Below, in pieces: positions 18,047-26,969 of a stretch of DNA of 64,000 nucleotides. This stretch comes from Paraburkholderia sejongensis (lineage in GTDB: Bacteria; Pseudomonadota; Gammaproteobacteria; Burkholderiales; Burkholderiaceae), in the NCBI RefSeq assembly GCF_020880815.1, contig NZ_JAJITD010000003.1:310001-374000 (forward strand), given 5' to 3'. The position numbers and the translations under genes were made by a program. The notes under the pieces are model-generated. The model was not told the origin of the DNA. It saw only the letters and a program-made list of their open reading frames with translations, and ran no database searches. How positions within the stretch are numbered: the stretch's first letter is position 1; every line of letters begins with the position of its first letter.

Positions 18047-18870
18047 AACGCGACCGACTCGCTGACCGCCCGCCACTGCGCATCTTCCGCGGCTCGCAAG
18101 CGCGCGGCGTCGGCGGCGACCGCCACCGCATCGCTGCCGAGCAGTAAGCGCAGCGGCGCAGTCGCCGAGCCGGCAATACTGATCAGCACATCCGCGACGC
18201 GCGCGGGGTCCCCAGGCTGCTGGCCGTCGCTCGCACGCAGCCGCGCGACGACCGGCTCGATCACCGGTTTGTACGCAGCGCTGATCGCCGGCACCGTCAT
18301 CGACGTACCGGCCCAATGGGTGCGCATCGCGCCCGGCTCGGCGATCGTGACCTTGATGCCGAACTCGCGCACTTCCTTCGCCAGCACCTCGGAGAAACCG
18401 CCGACCGCCCACTTGGCCGCCTGATAAGCGCCGAGACCCGGTCCCGCGACGCGTCCGCCGACCGACGAAACCTGGATGATGTGCCCGGAGCGCTGCCGGC
18501 GCATCGCCGGCAGCACCGCGCGCGTCACGTTGCACACGCCGAAGAAATTCACCGCGATCTGCGCATGCAGTTCGGCATCCGACAGATCTTCGATCGCCGC
18601 GACGTTCGCATAGCCGGCGTTGTTGACCAGCACGTCGAGACGGCCGAATTGCGCGACCAGCGCGTCGACCGTTTCGCGCACCGCGCGCGGATCGGTCACG
18701 TCGAGTTCGAACACGCGCACCTGCTTGCCATATCGTTCGACGAGGTCGGCGAGCCGGCTCGCGTCGCGCGTCGTCGCGCCGAGATTGTCGCCGCGCGCGA
18801 GAACCGCTTCCGCGAGCGCGCGCCCCAAACCGCCGGTACAGCCGGTGATAAACCACGTTGCCTGAGTCAT
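18043..18870 (-). CDS. Short-chain dehydrogenase/reductase
   Basis: The 275-residue protein is a classical SDR: nucleotide-binding TGCTGGLG near residue 10, DVTDP, the NNAG motif (VLVNNAGYANV), a catalytic Ser in QVSSVGGRV and the active-site YQAAK pair about 15 residues later. The substrate cannot be deduced. It is convergent with tssJ, sharing 4 nt at the ends, and is not part of the T6SS operon. A two-component gene pair follows further along on the same strand after a gap that begins upstream of its start. Confidence 0.85.
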   Translation of the reverse strand: MTQATWFITGCTGGLGRALAEAVLARGDNLGATTRDASRLADLVERYGKQVRVFELDVTDPRAVRETVDALVAQFGRLDVLVNNAGYANVAAIEDLSDAELHAQIAVNFFGVCNVTRAVLPAMRRQRSGHIIQVSSVGGRVAGPGLGAYQAAKWAVGGFSEVLAKEVREFGIKVTIAEPGAMRTHWAGTSMTVPAISAAYKPVIEPVVARLRASDGQQPGDPARVADVLISIAGSATAPLRLLLGSDAVAVAADAARLRAAEDAQWRAVSESVAF

Positions 18871-18991
18871 CGTGCTTCCCCTGTAAAAGAGTCGATAGCT
18901 GGAACCGCTATCAAAGCATCGCTGCGTATCCGGCGTATTTCCGGTTTGTATCGGCGTGTATTAGCGGCGGCGACGCGTGCAGCACTACGTT

Positions 18992-19363
18992 TCATCCGAT
19001 CCGCAAAGCGGCGCTGAGTGCGCGCAGCAGATCGGCCTCGCTGAACGGTTTGCGCAGGCAGTCGACCGCCCCTTGCGCGATCAGCTTCGGACGCTCGGTG
19101 CCGTCGCCGTGCGCGGTGATGAAAATCACCGGAATAGGGTAGCCGCGCCGCTGCAATTCCCGATGAAGCGCCGGGCCGTCCATGCCCGGCATTGCAATGT
19201 CGAGAATCAGGCAGCGAGTCGCGTTCAGATCGCCCGAGTCGAGGAACGCTTCGGCGGAGCAAAATGCCTGCACCGCAAAACCGCACTCGGTCAGCAGGTC
19301 GGGGAGCGATTCGCGTACGGACTCATCGTCATCGATCACCGCGACGAGCAACTGCGCGCTCAT
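18992..19363 (-). CDS. Stand-alone response-regulator receiver domain (FixJ-type)
   Basis: The 123-residue protein is a single receiver domain: acidic pocket DDDES near residue 11, phospho-acceptor Asp in LILDIAMPGMDGP, Thr in FITAHGD and Lys in LRKPFSE. It stops after the receiver, so no DNA-binding output domain is present. It probably acts by protein-protein contact, as a phosphate sink or by a relay to another kinase. Its start shares one base with the stop of the upstream sensor-kinase gene, so the two are translationally coupled and should form a pair. Confidence 0.85.
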   Translation of the reverse strand: MSAQLLVAVIDDDESVRESLPDLLTECGFAVQAFCSAEAFLDSGDLNATRCLILDIAMPGMDGPALHRELQRRGYPIPVIFITAHGDGTERPKLIAQGAVDCLRKPFSEADLLRALSAALRIG

Positions 19364-22300
19364 CAGCGGCTCTCCTTCGCGTCGGCAGCGAGTGCGTGAT
19401 GCTCCGCACGGCCCGCTGCATCGGCCGCCGCATTGTCCGAAACTGCGCGGTCCGCATCGGCGCACGGCGGGATCGCGAACACGAAGCACGCGCCGGGGCC
19501 GTCGTTCGCGACCGCCCACAACTGCCCGCCGTGGCTTTCGATAATCGAGCGGCTCACCGACAGCCCGATGCCCATCCCGGCACTCTTGGTCGTATAAAAC
19601 GCTTCGAACAACCGATCGGTATCCTGACCGTCGAAGCCGGCGCCGTTGTCGCGCACCGCGAGATAGACGCGCCCGTCGGCGTCGATGCCGGTCTGCACGT
19701 TCAGCAGATGCGGACGTCCGGTCACCCCGTGCATCGCATCGGCGGCATTCAGCAGCAGGTTGACGATCACCTGCTGCAATTGCACCCGGTCGCCGCTGAC
19801 CGCGGGCAGACTTTCGGCGAACTCCGGCTGCAGCACCACGTTGTGCCGTTGCAGTTCGCCCAGCAGCATCGCGATCACTTCGCGCGCCGCCTCGTTGAGG
19901 TCGACCGGTTCCGCGCAATTGCCTCGCTTCGCGAACATCGCCCGCAAGCGCTGGATCACATCGGACGCACGGTGCCCGTCGCGAATCGTGCGGCGCGCGG
20001 TCTCGCGCGCGCCGTCGAGATTCGGCGGGTCGGCGGCCAGCATCCGCAGGCAGGTGCTGGCATTGGTGACGATGCCGGCGAGCGGCTGATTCACTTCGTG
20101 CGCGATCGACGCGGTCAACACGCCGAGACTGGCCGCCCGCGCGACGTGCGTGAGTTCGGAGCGCACCTTGCCGAGCGTTTCCTCCGACAGCCGGCGCTGC
20201 GTAATGTCCTGCAACGCGCCGATGTACTCCAGCTGATCGTGCTCGTTTCTGGTCGCATGCGCGACCAGATGCACATGCTTGACCCGTTCGGGCGACGTGG
20301 CGAGGCGGAATTCGTGCTCGAAGTCGCGGCCATCGGTACGCTGCCGTCTAAGCACTTCGTTGAGCGACGGCAGATCTTCCGGGTGAGTGCGCGAGAAGAT
20401 CAGTTCGAAGCCGGGCGCGAGCGCCGTGTCGAGTTCCGCGATCCGGTAGATCTCCTCGGACCAGATGATCTCGTCGGTATCCACGCGCCATGAGAACGTG
20501 CCGGTCAGACTGAGCCGCTGCGCCTTCGCGAGAAACGCCTCGCTCTGTTTCAGCGCGGCTTCCGAACGCGCGGATTCGATCGCGATATTGGCCAGATGCG
20601 TAAAGCGGGCGATCAGATTCTCGTGTGCATGATCGGGCGTGGTCGGCTGCCGATGCATGATCGACAGCACCCCGGCGACCGTGCCGTTGGCCGACCCGTT
20701 GGTTGTCCCGCTTGCCGTCCCGCTTGCCGTCCCATTGCCGCCGGCGATCGGCGTCGACCAGTTCGAGCGGATCCCGTGCGCAGCGGCCAGCGAACGCCAC
20801 GCGGGCCAGCGCGGCTCGTGCGCCAGATCGGGCGCGATGATCGGCAGGTTCGCGAGCGCCGCCAACGCGACCGGATCGGCCTGCGCGTCCGCCTCGCGGC
20901 CGACGATCCGCTCCACCAGTTCCGCGGGCACGCTCGGCGCGGCGCCCGCCTGCAGGTGCAGTACCGGCGCGCCGTCGGCCGACGGTTGCGAGCGGCGCGG
21001 GTCGATCAGCACGATGCTGCATAGCGCGCCGTCGAGGATCGTTTCGATCAGCCGGCAAACCGCGTCGAGAACCGGCGCGAGCAACGCGCCGCCGGCCATC
21101 ATGCTCAGCAGCTGCTTTTCGCCGGCCAGCAGCATTTCGGCTCGCTTGCGGTCTTCGATGTCGGTATTGGCGCCGTACCACTTCAGCAGTTGGCCGGCCG
21201 CATCACGCTGCGGCATCGCGCGAATCAGGAACCAGCGATACGCGCCGTCGTGGCGCCGCAGCCGGGCCTCGTATTCACCTGGCTCTCCTGCCTTGATCAG
21301 CGCCTGCCAGTAGATCGCGAGTCCCGCCGCATCGTCCGGATGAACGGCGGAAGTCCAGCCGAAGCCGCTCGCTTCTTCTCGCGTCATGCCGGTGTATTCG
21401 CTCCAGCGCTGGTTCAGGAAGTCGACACTGCCATCGGGCGCGGTGCTCCATACGAAGCTCGGCACCGCGTCGATGATGTCGCGCATCCGGTCCTCGGATG
21501 CGCGCACGTCCGCGAGCGCCTGTTCGAGCCACAACTGCGAGCGCATCCGCTCGACCGTGATGCTGGCGATCTGCGTGAGTTGACCGAGCAGCGCGAAGTC
21601 CTGCGTGCCCGGCGCGCGGGAGCGCTCGAAATACAGCGTGAACGCGCCGAGCAATTCGCCCGACGCGGCGGCGACCGGCATCGACCAGCACGATCCGAAA
21701 CCGTACGACGCCGCACTCCCGGGCCAGTCGGCCGGCGCCCCTTGCGTCGGCGCGCGCAGGTCGGCGGCGATGATCGGCTCACGCAGACGGACCGCGGTCG
21801 GCCAGCCATCGCCGCCGGCCTCGTCCGCCTCTTCGTAAAGCGCGGCCACGAACTGCGACGGCAGCGAAGGCCCGACGGCCAGTTCGATGCGCCGGCCGCT
21901 CGTATCGAGCAGCATCGCGCCGCAACAACAGCCGCCGATCGTGTTCTCGACCAGCCGGCAGAATGCATCGAGAACTTCCGGGCGGGTGCGATCGCGCGCG
22001 ACCAGTTCGAGCAACTGCTTTTCGCCGTTCAACAGGCTCTCGGCGCGCTTGGCCTCGTCGATATCCGCATCGACGATAAACCAGCGCACGATTCGCCCAT
22101 CGCTGTCCCTGAGCGGCAAGCCGCGCACATGGAACCAGCGGTACTCGCCGTCCGCGCGCCGCACCCGGTGCACGAATTCATACGGCTCGCCGGTTTCGAC
22201 CGCGCGGGCCCAGCAGGCGATCGCCGCCGGCAGGTCGTCGGGATGGACGGTTTCGGCCGCCTTGTAGCCCTTCAGGTCTTCCTGGGTGACGCCGAGATAG

Positions 22301-22779
22301 TCGAGCGAAAAGCGGTTGAAGTACTCGGCGCCGCCGCTCACATCGGCGAGCCCGATAAAGGCGGGAATGCTGTCGACGATCGCGCGCAGATCGATCTGGC
22401 GCAGGTCCGCCGGTTCGACGCTCGATTCCAGTTCGTCGATGTCGGTGCCCAGTCCGTACAGTTTGACGGCACTGTCCTTCGCGCCGGCCACCGCACGCGC
22501 GCGCAACACGAAGCGGCGATAGCGGCCATCGCGACGGCGCAGGCGCGCGACGGTTTCAGTCGTGGTACCCCCCGCAGCGGCCATCCGCCAGCATGCGAGC
22601 AGTTGGGGCAGATCGTCCGGATGAGCGATCGCGGACCATCCGCAGGCGACGGCCTCGCCGCGACTCTGCCCGCTGTATTCGCACCACGCGTGGTTGACGT
22701 CATCGATGCGCCCGTCGGCAAGCGCGGTCCACACCAGGCCCGGCAGCAGATCGGCGACGCCGCTCAATTCGTTGTTCAT
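19363..22779 (-). CDS. Multi-PAS/GAF hybrid-input sensor histidine kinase
   Basis: The 1138-residue kinase has four PAS domains alternating with two GAF domains: PAS 1-125, PAS 130-260, GAF 265-425, PAS 435-565, GAF 575-745 and PAS 750-880. Then come a HisKA helix with the phosphorylated His in ASIAHEVNQPLAGIV and an HATPase domain (NLLLNAADAM, DNGAGFDG, GMGIGLSVSRSIIESHGG). This HEVNQPL class resembles FixL-type kinases. No membrane segment is seen, so it should sense a cytoplasmic signal. Start 22779 is chosen because GAGAGA lies upstream; 22842 is an in-frame alternative. The second GAF carries a repetitive Gly-Thr-Ala-Ser insert. It is coupled to the receiver gene at 18992-19363. Confidence 0.85.
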   Translation of the reverse strand: MNNELSGVADLLPGLVWTALADGRIDDVNHAWCEYSGQSRGEAVACGWSAIAHPDDLPQLLACWRMAAAGGTTTETVARLRRRDGRYRRFVLRARAVAGAKDSAVKLYGLGTDIDELESSVEPADLRQIDLRAIVDSIPAFIGLADVSGGAEYFNRFSLDYLGVTQEDLKGYKAAETVHPDDLPAAIACWARAVETGEPYEFVHRVRRADGEYRWFHVRGLPLRDSDGRIVRWFIVDADIDEAKRAESLLNGEKQLLELVARDRTRPEVLDAFCRLVENTIGGCCCGAMLLDTSGRRIELAVGPSLPSQFVAALYEEADEAGGDGWPTAVRLREPIIAADLRAPTQGAPADWPGSAASYGFGSCWSMPVAAASGELLGAFTLYFERSRAPGTQDFALLGQLTQIASITVERMRSQLWLEQALADVRASEDRMRDIIDAVPSFVWSTAPDGSVDFLNQRWSEYTGMTREEASGFGWTSAVHPDDAAGLAIYWQALIKAGEPGEYEARLRRHDGAYRWFLIRAMPQRDAAGQLLKWYGANTDIEDRKRAEMLLAGEKQLLSMMAGGALLAPVLDAVCRLIETILDGALCSIVLIDPRRSQPSADGAPVLHLQAGAAPSVPAELVERIVGREADAQADPVALAALANLPIIAPDLAHEPRWPAWRSLAAAHGIRSNWSTPIAGGNGTASGTASGTTNGSANGTVAGVLSIMHRQPTTPDHAHENLIARFTHLANIAIESARSEAALKQSEAFLAKAQRLSLTGTFSWRVDTDEIIWSEEIYRIAELDTALAPGFELIFSRTHPEDLPSLNEVLRRQRTDGRDFEHEFRLATSPERVKHVHLVAHATRNEHDQLEYIGALQDITQRRLSEETLGKVRSELTHVARAASLGVLTASIAHEVNQPLAGIVTNASTCLRMLAADPPNLDGARETARRTIRDGHRASDVIQRLRAMFAKRGNCAEPVDLNEAAREVIAMLLGELQRHNVVLQPEFAESLPAVSGDRVQLQQVIVNLLLNAADAMHGVTGRPHLLNVQTGIDADGRVYLAVRDNGAGFDGQDTDRLFEAFYTTKSAGMGIGLSVSRSIIESHGGQLWAVANDGPGACFVFAIPPCADADRAVSDNAAADAAGRAEHHALAADAKESR
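20705..20728 (-). repeat. 12-bp tandem repeat inside the kinase gene
   Basis: The unit GTCCCGCTTGCC occurs twice in a row (20705-20716, 20717-20728) with decayed copies on both sides. It encodes a repeated Gly-Thr-Ala-Ser / Gly-Thr-Thr-Asn loop in the second GAF domain. Unit length is a multiple of three, so copy-number changes would keep the frame. Confidence 0.75.
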
Positions 22780-22900
22780 GCTTTCTCTCTCGGCGGTCGC
22801 CGGCACACGAGCATGCACCATCGGGCGACGGCGGCCCATCATACTTTGGTATTGGTGGCGAGCGTCGACGCGCGGGCCCGCGCCACTGCGCGTAAACGGA

Positions 22901-22953
22901 AACCGGGCCGATCCTCGCTACCGCTTCGCGGTCTTCGAGAGATCGGCCCGGTT
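22901..22953 (-). terminator. Perfect 13-bp hairpin downstream of tatA
   Basis: AACCGGGCCGATC (22901-22913) pairs perfectly with GATCGGCCCGGTT (22941-22953). The 27-nt loop contains its own small stem (ACCGC...GCGGT around 22919-22931). It lies after the tatA stop on the transcribed strand and before the kinase start, so it probably ends tatA transcription. A short T-containing stretch follows on the minus strand, but no clean T tract. Confidence 0.6.
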
Positions 22954-22962
22954 GGGTCGCTC

Positions 22963-22987
22963 AGGATCCTCCAGTAGGATCCTCCAG
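22963..22987. repeat. Short direct repeat next to the tatA stop
   Basis: AGGATCCTCCAG occurs at 22963-22974 and again at 22976-22987, separated by one base and followed by CTGGAG, which can pair with the CTCCAG part. It lies between the tatA stop and the large hairpin; its role is unknown. Confidence 0.6.
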
Positions 22988-22996
22988 CTGGAGTCC

Positions 22997-23203
22997 CTAC
23001 TTCGCGCTCACGTCCTTCGCCTGGACATCGATCGTGGCCGCGTTGGCATTCGCAGCCGGTGTCGGCGTATCGCCCATGCCTTCCTTGAATGCCTTGACCG
23101 CGCTACCGAGGTCGGAACCGGCGGTACGCAGCTTTTTGGTACCGAAAACGAGTGCCACGATCGCGAGAACGATGAGCCAATGACCGATGCTGAGACTTCC
23201 CAT
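22997..23203 (-). CDS. tatA: Twin-arginine translocase subunit TatA/E, isolated copy
   Basis: The 68-residue protein has the TatA layout: a short N-terminal membrane helix ([16 protein letters not shown]), the FGTKKL hinge and an amphipathic helix ([12 protein letters not shown]), then a polar tail. TatA forms the pore-like part of the twin-arginine export system, which moves folded proteins across the inner membrane. tatB and tatC are not next to it, and it is probably monocistronic, followed by a strong hairpin. A Tat-exported GH28 enzyme is encoded in this window at 57440, so a Tat substrate is present nearby. Confidence 0.88.
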   Translation of the reverse strand: MGSLSIGHWLIVLAIVALVFGTKKLRTAGSDLGSAVKAFKEGMGDTPTPAANANAATIDVQAKDVSAK

Positions 23204-23611
23204 ATCACACCTTTAAACGAGAGAACTGCTGAATCCGTAGGAATTTCGCACTGACTTTGCGCCGCGCTTCGCGGTTCGACAAGTCATGCGGCCGACGCGA
23301 ATTCTGCCATAAAAATCAAAGCGTTATATGTCCCCCTTTGTAAATTGAAGACACTGCCGATTAACGCGGAAATTATTACCCGGAAAGTCCTTTGCGCTTA
23401 TTCCACTTCCAGCGAAGCTTGCATCACTCGCGATGCGGCAACACGCGTTCGAATGACCGCCCGCTCGGGACCGGGTCCCGTAATTGCTCCCGAATGCGTT
23501 TTCAAGGCGTTTCGAAGCCCACATCAAGTGCGCTGCGTGAGCGATCCGCACTGGGGCCCGCCGATGCTATTGCCAACGTCGACGTCCGCGTCGTTCTCAC
23601 CTGGTCCGCCG
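23204..23611. other. Intergenic region between tatA and treA
   Basis: This stretch separates the divergent tatA and treA genes and should hold both promoters. It contains a relatively AT-rich patch around 23300-23420. The treA reading frame stays open leftward to 23345, but that extension lacks signal-peptide or trehalase character, so I treat it as non-coding. No RNA gene, repeat or clear operator was seen. Confidence 0.4.
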
Positions 23612-25531
23612 ATGCCATCCCGTTACGCTGTGCCGTTTTCAATGCCTGCGATGCGGCGCTTTCGCCGCGCGGTTGTGTGCGCGGCCGCGGCCGCCGCACT
23701 TGCGCTCAGCGCGAGCGCCGGCGTAAGCGCGCAAACCGCTCCGACGTACGCGCCGAACTCCGCGCCGCCGCAGCCGGGCGCGCCCGCCGCCACGCTGCCG
23801 GCCTTGACCATCGATGCGCTCGCCGCCAGCAGCGCGAACGCGCAGCGCGCCGCCAACGCGGATCACGCGCAGCCGTCGCCGGTCGTGCCGACGCCGCCGT
23901 CGGAGTTGTACGGCGAGCTGTACCGCGACGTCGAACTCGCGCATCTGTATCCGGACAGCAAGACGTTCGCCGACATGGTGCCGAACGAGCCGCCGGCCCA
24001 GCTCGTCGCCGACTACAACAGCGCGCGCACGCAGCCGCAATTCGATCTGAAGCAGTTCGTCGACCGGCATTTCACGCTGCCGCCGCGCGCCGCGAAGCGC
24101 TATGTGTCCGATCCCGACCAGAACGTCACCGCGCACATCGATACGTTGTGGAGCGTGCTGCGCCGCGACCCGGATGCGAGCGCGAGCCCGTATTCGTCGC
24201 TGTTGCCGCTGCCCGCGCCGTACATCGTGCCGGGCGACCGCTTCGACGAAATCTACTATTGGGACTCCTACTTCATCATGCTGGGGCTCGACGCGAGCGG
24301 CCAGCACGCGCTGGTCGACGACGAGCTGAACAATTTCTCGACGTTGATCGACCGCTATGGCCACATCCCGAACGGCAATCGCACCTACTATCTGAGCCGC
24401 TCGCAGCCGCCGTTTTTCGCGCAGATGGTGCAACTGGTCGCGCAAAAAGAAGGCGATCAGGTCTACGCGCGCTATCTGCCCGAGCTGCGCCGCGAGTACG
24501 CGTACTGGATGTCGGGCAGCGGTAGCGTCAAGCCCGGCGAGGCAGCGCTCCATGCGGTGCGGCTTACCGACGGCACGCTGCTCAACCGCTATTGGGACGA
24601 ACGCGCGACGCCGCGCGACGAGTCGTATCGAGAGGACGTGCTGACCGCGCAGCAGATCTCGCAACGCGACCCGCAGGACCTGTGGCGCAATCTGCGCGCG
24701 GGCGGCGAAACCGGCTGGGATTTCAGCTCGCGCTGGTTCGCCGACGGCAAGACGCTCGCGACGATCGACGTAACGTCGCTGCTCCCCGTCGATCTCAACT
24801 CCCTCATGTATGACCTCGAACGCACGCTCGCGAAGGCGTACCGCGTGACCGGCGATGCGAGCCACGCGGAGAATCTCGAACAACGCGCGCGCGTGCGCGC
24901 CGATGCGATTCGCCGGCTGCTGTGGGATCCGCAACTGCACGCGTTCGGCGACTACGACTTCGTGCATCGCGCGCTCACGCACCGGCTCAGCGCCGCGACC
25001 GTGTATCCGCTGTATGTCGGCGTCGCGAATCGCAACGAGGCGCGCGAAGTCGCGCAGACGCTTCGCGACCGTCTGCTGCGTCCCGGCGGTCTCGCGACCA
25101 CGCAGACCAACATGGGCCAGCAGTGGGACGAACCGAACGGCTGGGCGCCGCTGCAATACCTTGCGGTGATCGGGCTGCGTCGCTATAGCGAGCCGGAGCT
25201 CGCGCGCGAGATCGCCACGCGCTGGATTCGTACCAACGTCGCGTACTTCCAGAAGACCGGCAAGCTGGTCGAGAAGTACGACGTGGACGCGAACGACAAA
25301 TCCGCGGGTGGCGGCGAGTACCCGCTGCAGGACGGCTTCGGCTGGACCAACGGGGTGCTGCGCGTGCTGATGCAGCTCTATCCGGAGGCGGTGAGTTCGA
25401 CGAGGCCGGCCGATCTGCCGGGCGGCGCGGCGGGGGTATCGGCCGCGGCGTCAGCGGCGGCGGCCGCGCCGCAGACGTCGCACAGTACCTCGCCGGCGAC
25501 GCCTGGAAGTCCGAAAAATCCGGGCAGGTAG
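23612..25531 (+). CDS. treA: Periplasmic alpha,alpha-trehalase (GH37)
   Basis: The ~639-residue enzyme has both trehalase signatures: VPGDRFDEIYYWDSYF and QQWDEPNGWAPLQY, plus GGETGWDFSSRWF and the C-terminal GGGEYPLQDGFGWTNGV. It hydrolyses trehalose to two glucose molecules. A signal sequence (FRRAVVCAAAAAALALSASAG) shows export to the periplasm. The start is uncertain: ATGs at 23612, 23642 and 23651 are all possible and none has a strong ribosome site; the signal peptide proper begins at 23651. The C-terminus carries a low-complexity Ala/Ser/Pro tail of about 40 residues. It is followed by an MFS gene on the same strand. Confidence 0.9.
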   Translation: MPSRYAVPFSMPAMRRFRRAVVCAAAAAALALSASAGVSAQTAPTYAPNSAPPQPGAPAATLPALTIDALAASSANAQRAANADHAQPSPVVPTPPSELYGELYRDVELAHLYPDSKTFADMVPNEPPAQLVADYNSARTQPQFDLKQFVDRHFTLPPRAAKRYVSDPDQNVTAHIDTLWSVLRRDPDASASPYSSLLPLPAPYIVPGDRFDEIYYWDSYFIMLGLDASGQHALVDDELNNFSTLIDRYGHIPNGNRTYYLSRSQPPFFAQMVQLVAQKEGDQVYARYLPELRREYAYWMSGSGSVKPGEAALHAVRLTDGTLLNRYWDERATPRDESYREDVLTAQQISQRDPQDLWRNLRAGGETGWDFSSRWFADGKTLATIDVTSLLPVDLNSLMYDLERTLAKAYRVTGDASHAENLEQRARVRADAIRRLLWDPQLHAFGDYDFVHRALTHRLSAATVYPLYVGVANRNEAREVAQTLRDRLLRPGGLATTQTNMGQQWDEPNGWAPLQYLAVIGLRRYSEPELAREIATRWIRTNVAYFQKTGKLVEKYDVDANDKSAGGGEYPLQDGFGWTNGVLRVLMQLYPEAVSSTRPADLPGGAAGVSAAASAAAAAPQTSHSTSPATPGSPKNPGR

Positions 25532-25636
25532 TAGCGATACCGGGATGAGCGCTTGACTGCCTGAGCGGGCCCCGAGCCGCTACGATGCGTCCGATAGCTC
25601 GAACGGACATTCGTCCCCGCACAGAAGATCTCGAAG

Positions 25637-26926
25637 ATGAATCGCAAGCTCGATACCGCAGCGGTCGAACCGCTGCCGCCCCACGCGCCGCCCGCGCCGC
25701 GGGTCCCGCCGCCGGCCGACGACGAAGCCACCGCGCACTGGCAGCGCAATCTGTGCGTCTGCGTGTTCGGCTCGTTCACGACGATCGTCGCGATGACGCT
25801 GCTGCTGCCGTTCCTGCCGCTCTACGTCGAGCAGCTCGGCGTGAAGGATCACGCGGCGATCGTGCAGTGGTCCGGCGCCGCGTTCGGCGCGACCTTTTTC
25901 AGCGCCGCACTGGTCGCGCCGCTGTGGGGCAGGCTCGCGGACCAGTACGGGCGCAAGCTGATGCTGATCCGTTCGAGCCTCGGCATGGCGGTCGCGATGT
26001 CGCTGATCGGCATGGCGCACTCGGCCTGGCAACTGGTCGCGCTGCGGCTGCTCGCGGGTTTACTCGGCGGCTATGCGTCCGGCTCGATGATCCTCGTCGC
26101 GACGCAAACGCCGAAGGAGCGTTCGGGCTGGGCGCTCGGCGTGCTGTCGTCGGGGATCATGGCCGGCAATCTGGTCGGCCCGCTGGTGGGCGGATTTCTG
26201 CCGCCGCTGATCGGCATCCGCGCAACCTTCTGGGCGGCGGGCGCGGCGATCTTCGTCGCGTTTCTCGCGACGTTGTTTCTGATCCGCGAAGCGCCGGTGC
26301 GCAAACGCGGCGGCCAGGCGTCGAAGCAGGGCGCGTGGGCCCAGGTGCACGACAAGGCGCCGTCGATCGCGATGCTCGCCACCGGTCTGTTGCTGATGCT
26401 CGCGAACATGTCGATCGAACCGATCATTACGGTCTACGTCGCACAACTGACTAAACCGCAAAACGTGACGATGGTCGCCGGATTCGTGATGTCGGGCGCC
26501 GCGCTCGGCAGCGTGATCTCGTCGTCGCGGCTCGGCAAGCTGGCCGACCGCGTCGGGCACTGGAACGTGATCATCGGTTGTCTTGCGGTGTCGGCGGTGC
26601 TCCTGATCCCGCAAGCGTTCGTCACCGCAAGCTGGCAACTGATCGTGCTGCGCTTTCTGATGGGTATCGCGCTGGGCGGCCTGCTGCCGTGCATCGCGAG
26701 CGTGATCCGTCACAATGTGCCGGCCGGCGTGGCGGGCGCGATTCTTGGTTACTCGGTTTCGTCGCAATACGCGGGGCAGGTGGCCGGGCCGCTGTTGGGC
26801 GGTTTCGTCGGCGGCCATGTGGGGATGCGCGCGGTGTTTCTCGGCACCAGCGTGCTGCTCGCGCTCGGGGCGGTGGCGAACTGGCGGATGAAGGTGAGCC
26901 GTGGGGAGGCAAGGGCGGCGCGGTGA
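25637..26926 (+). CDS. Major facilitator superfamily transporter (DHA1-type exporter)
   Basis: The 429-residue protein has the 12-helix MFS pattern and motif A between helices 2 and 3 (GRLADQYGRKLML), with a weaker repeat in the second half (GKLADRVGHWNV). Helix 5 carries the antiporter-type motif (SSGIMAGNLVGPLVGG). It most resembles DHA1 drug/metabolite exporters of the MdtG kind. The N-terminal ~30 residues are proline-rich and cytoplasmic. The substrate is unknown; lying 105 nt after treA it may be co-transcribed, but nothing ties it to trehalose. Confidence 0.85.
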   Translation: MNRKLDTAAVEPLPPHAPPAPRVPPPADDEATAHWQRNLCVCVFGSFTTIVAMTLLLPFLPLYVEQLGVKDHAAIVQWSGAAFGATFFSAALVAPLWGRLADQYGRKLMLIRSSLGMAVAMSLIGMAHSAWQLVALRLLAGLLGGYASGSMILVATQTPKERSGWALGVLSSGIMAGNLVGPLVGGFLPPLIGIRATFWAAGAAIFVAFLATLFLIREAPVRKRGGQASKQGAWAQVHDKAPSIAMLATGLLLMLANMSIEPIITVYVAQLTKPQNVTMVAGFVMSGAALGSVISSSRLGKLADRVGHWNVIIGCLAVSAVLLIPQAFVTASWQLIVLRFLMGIALGGLLPCIASVIRHNVPAGVAGAILGYSVSSQYAGQVAGPLLGGFVGGHVGMRAVFLGTSVLLALGAVANWRMKVSRGEARAAR

Positions 26927-26935
26927 ACGACTGTT

Positions 26936-26965
26936 CGTGGGCTCGCAACGACGCGTCCGCCCACG
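26936..26965. terminator. Hairpin between convergent MFS and tpsA genes
   Basis: CGTGGGC (26936-26942) and GCCCACG (26959-26965) form a perfect 7-bp stem with a 16-nt loop in the 43-nt gap between two convergent genes. No T tract follows on either strand, so function as a two-way terminator is only a suggestion. Confidence 0.35.
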
Positions 26966-26969
26966 CCCA

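Noticed and set aside
21190..22977. Long plus-strand open frame opposite the sensor kinase
   Set aside because: It is the reverse shadow of a clear PAS/GAF/kinase gene and has low-complexity Arg/Ala composition without motifs.
23639..25156. 505-codon minus-strand open frame opposite treA
   Set aside because: Trehalase signatures on the plus strand are decisive; the antisense product is Arg-rich and unlike any family.
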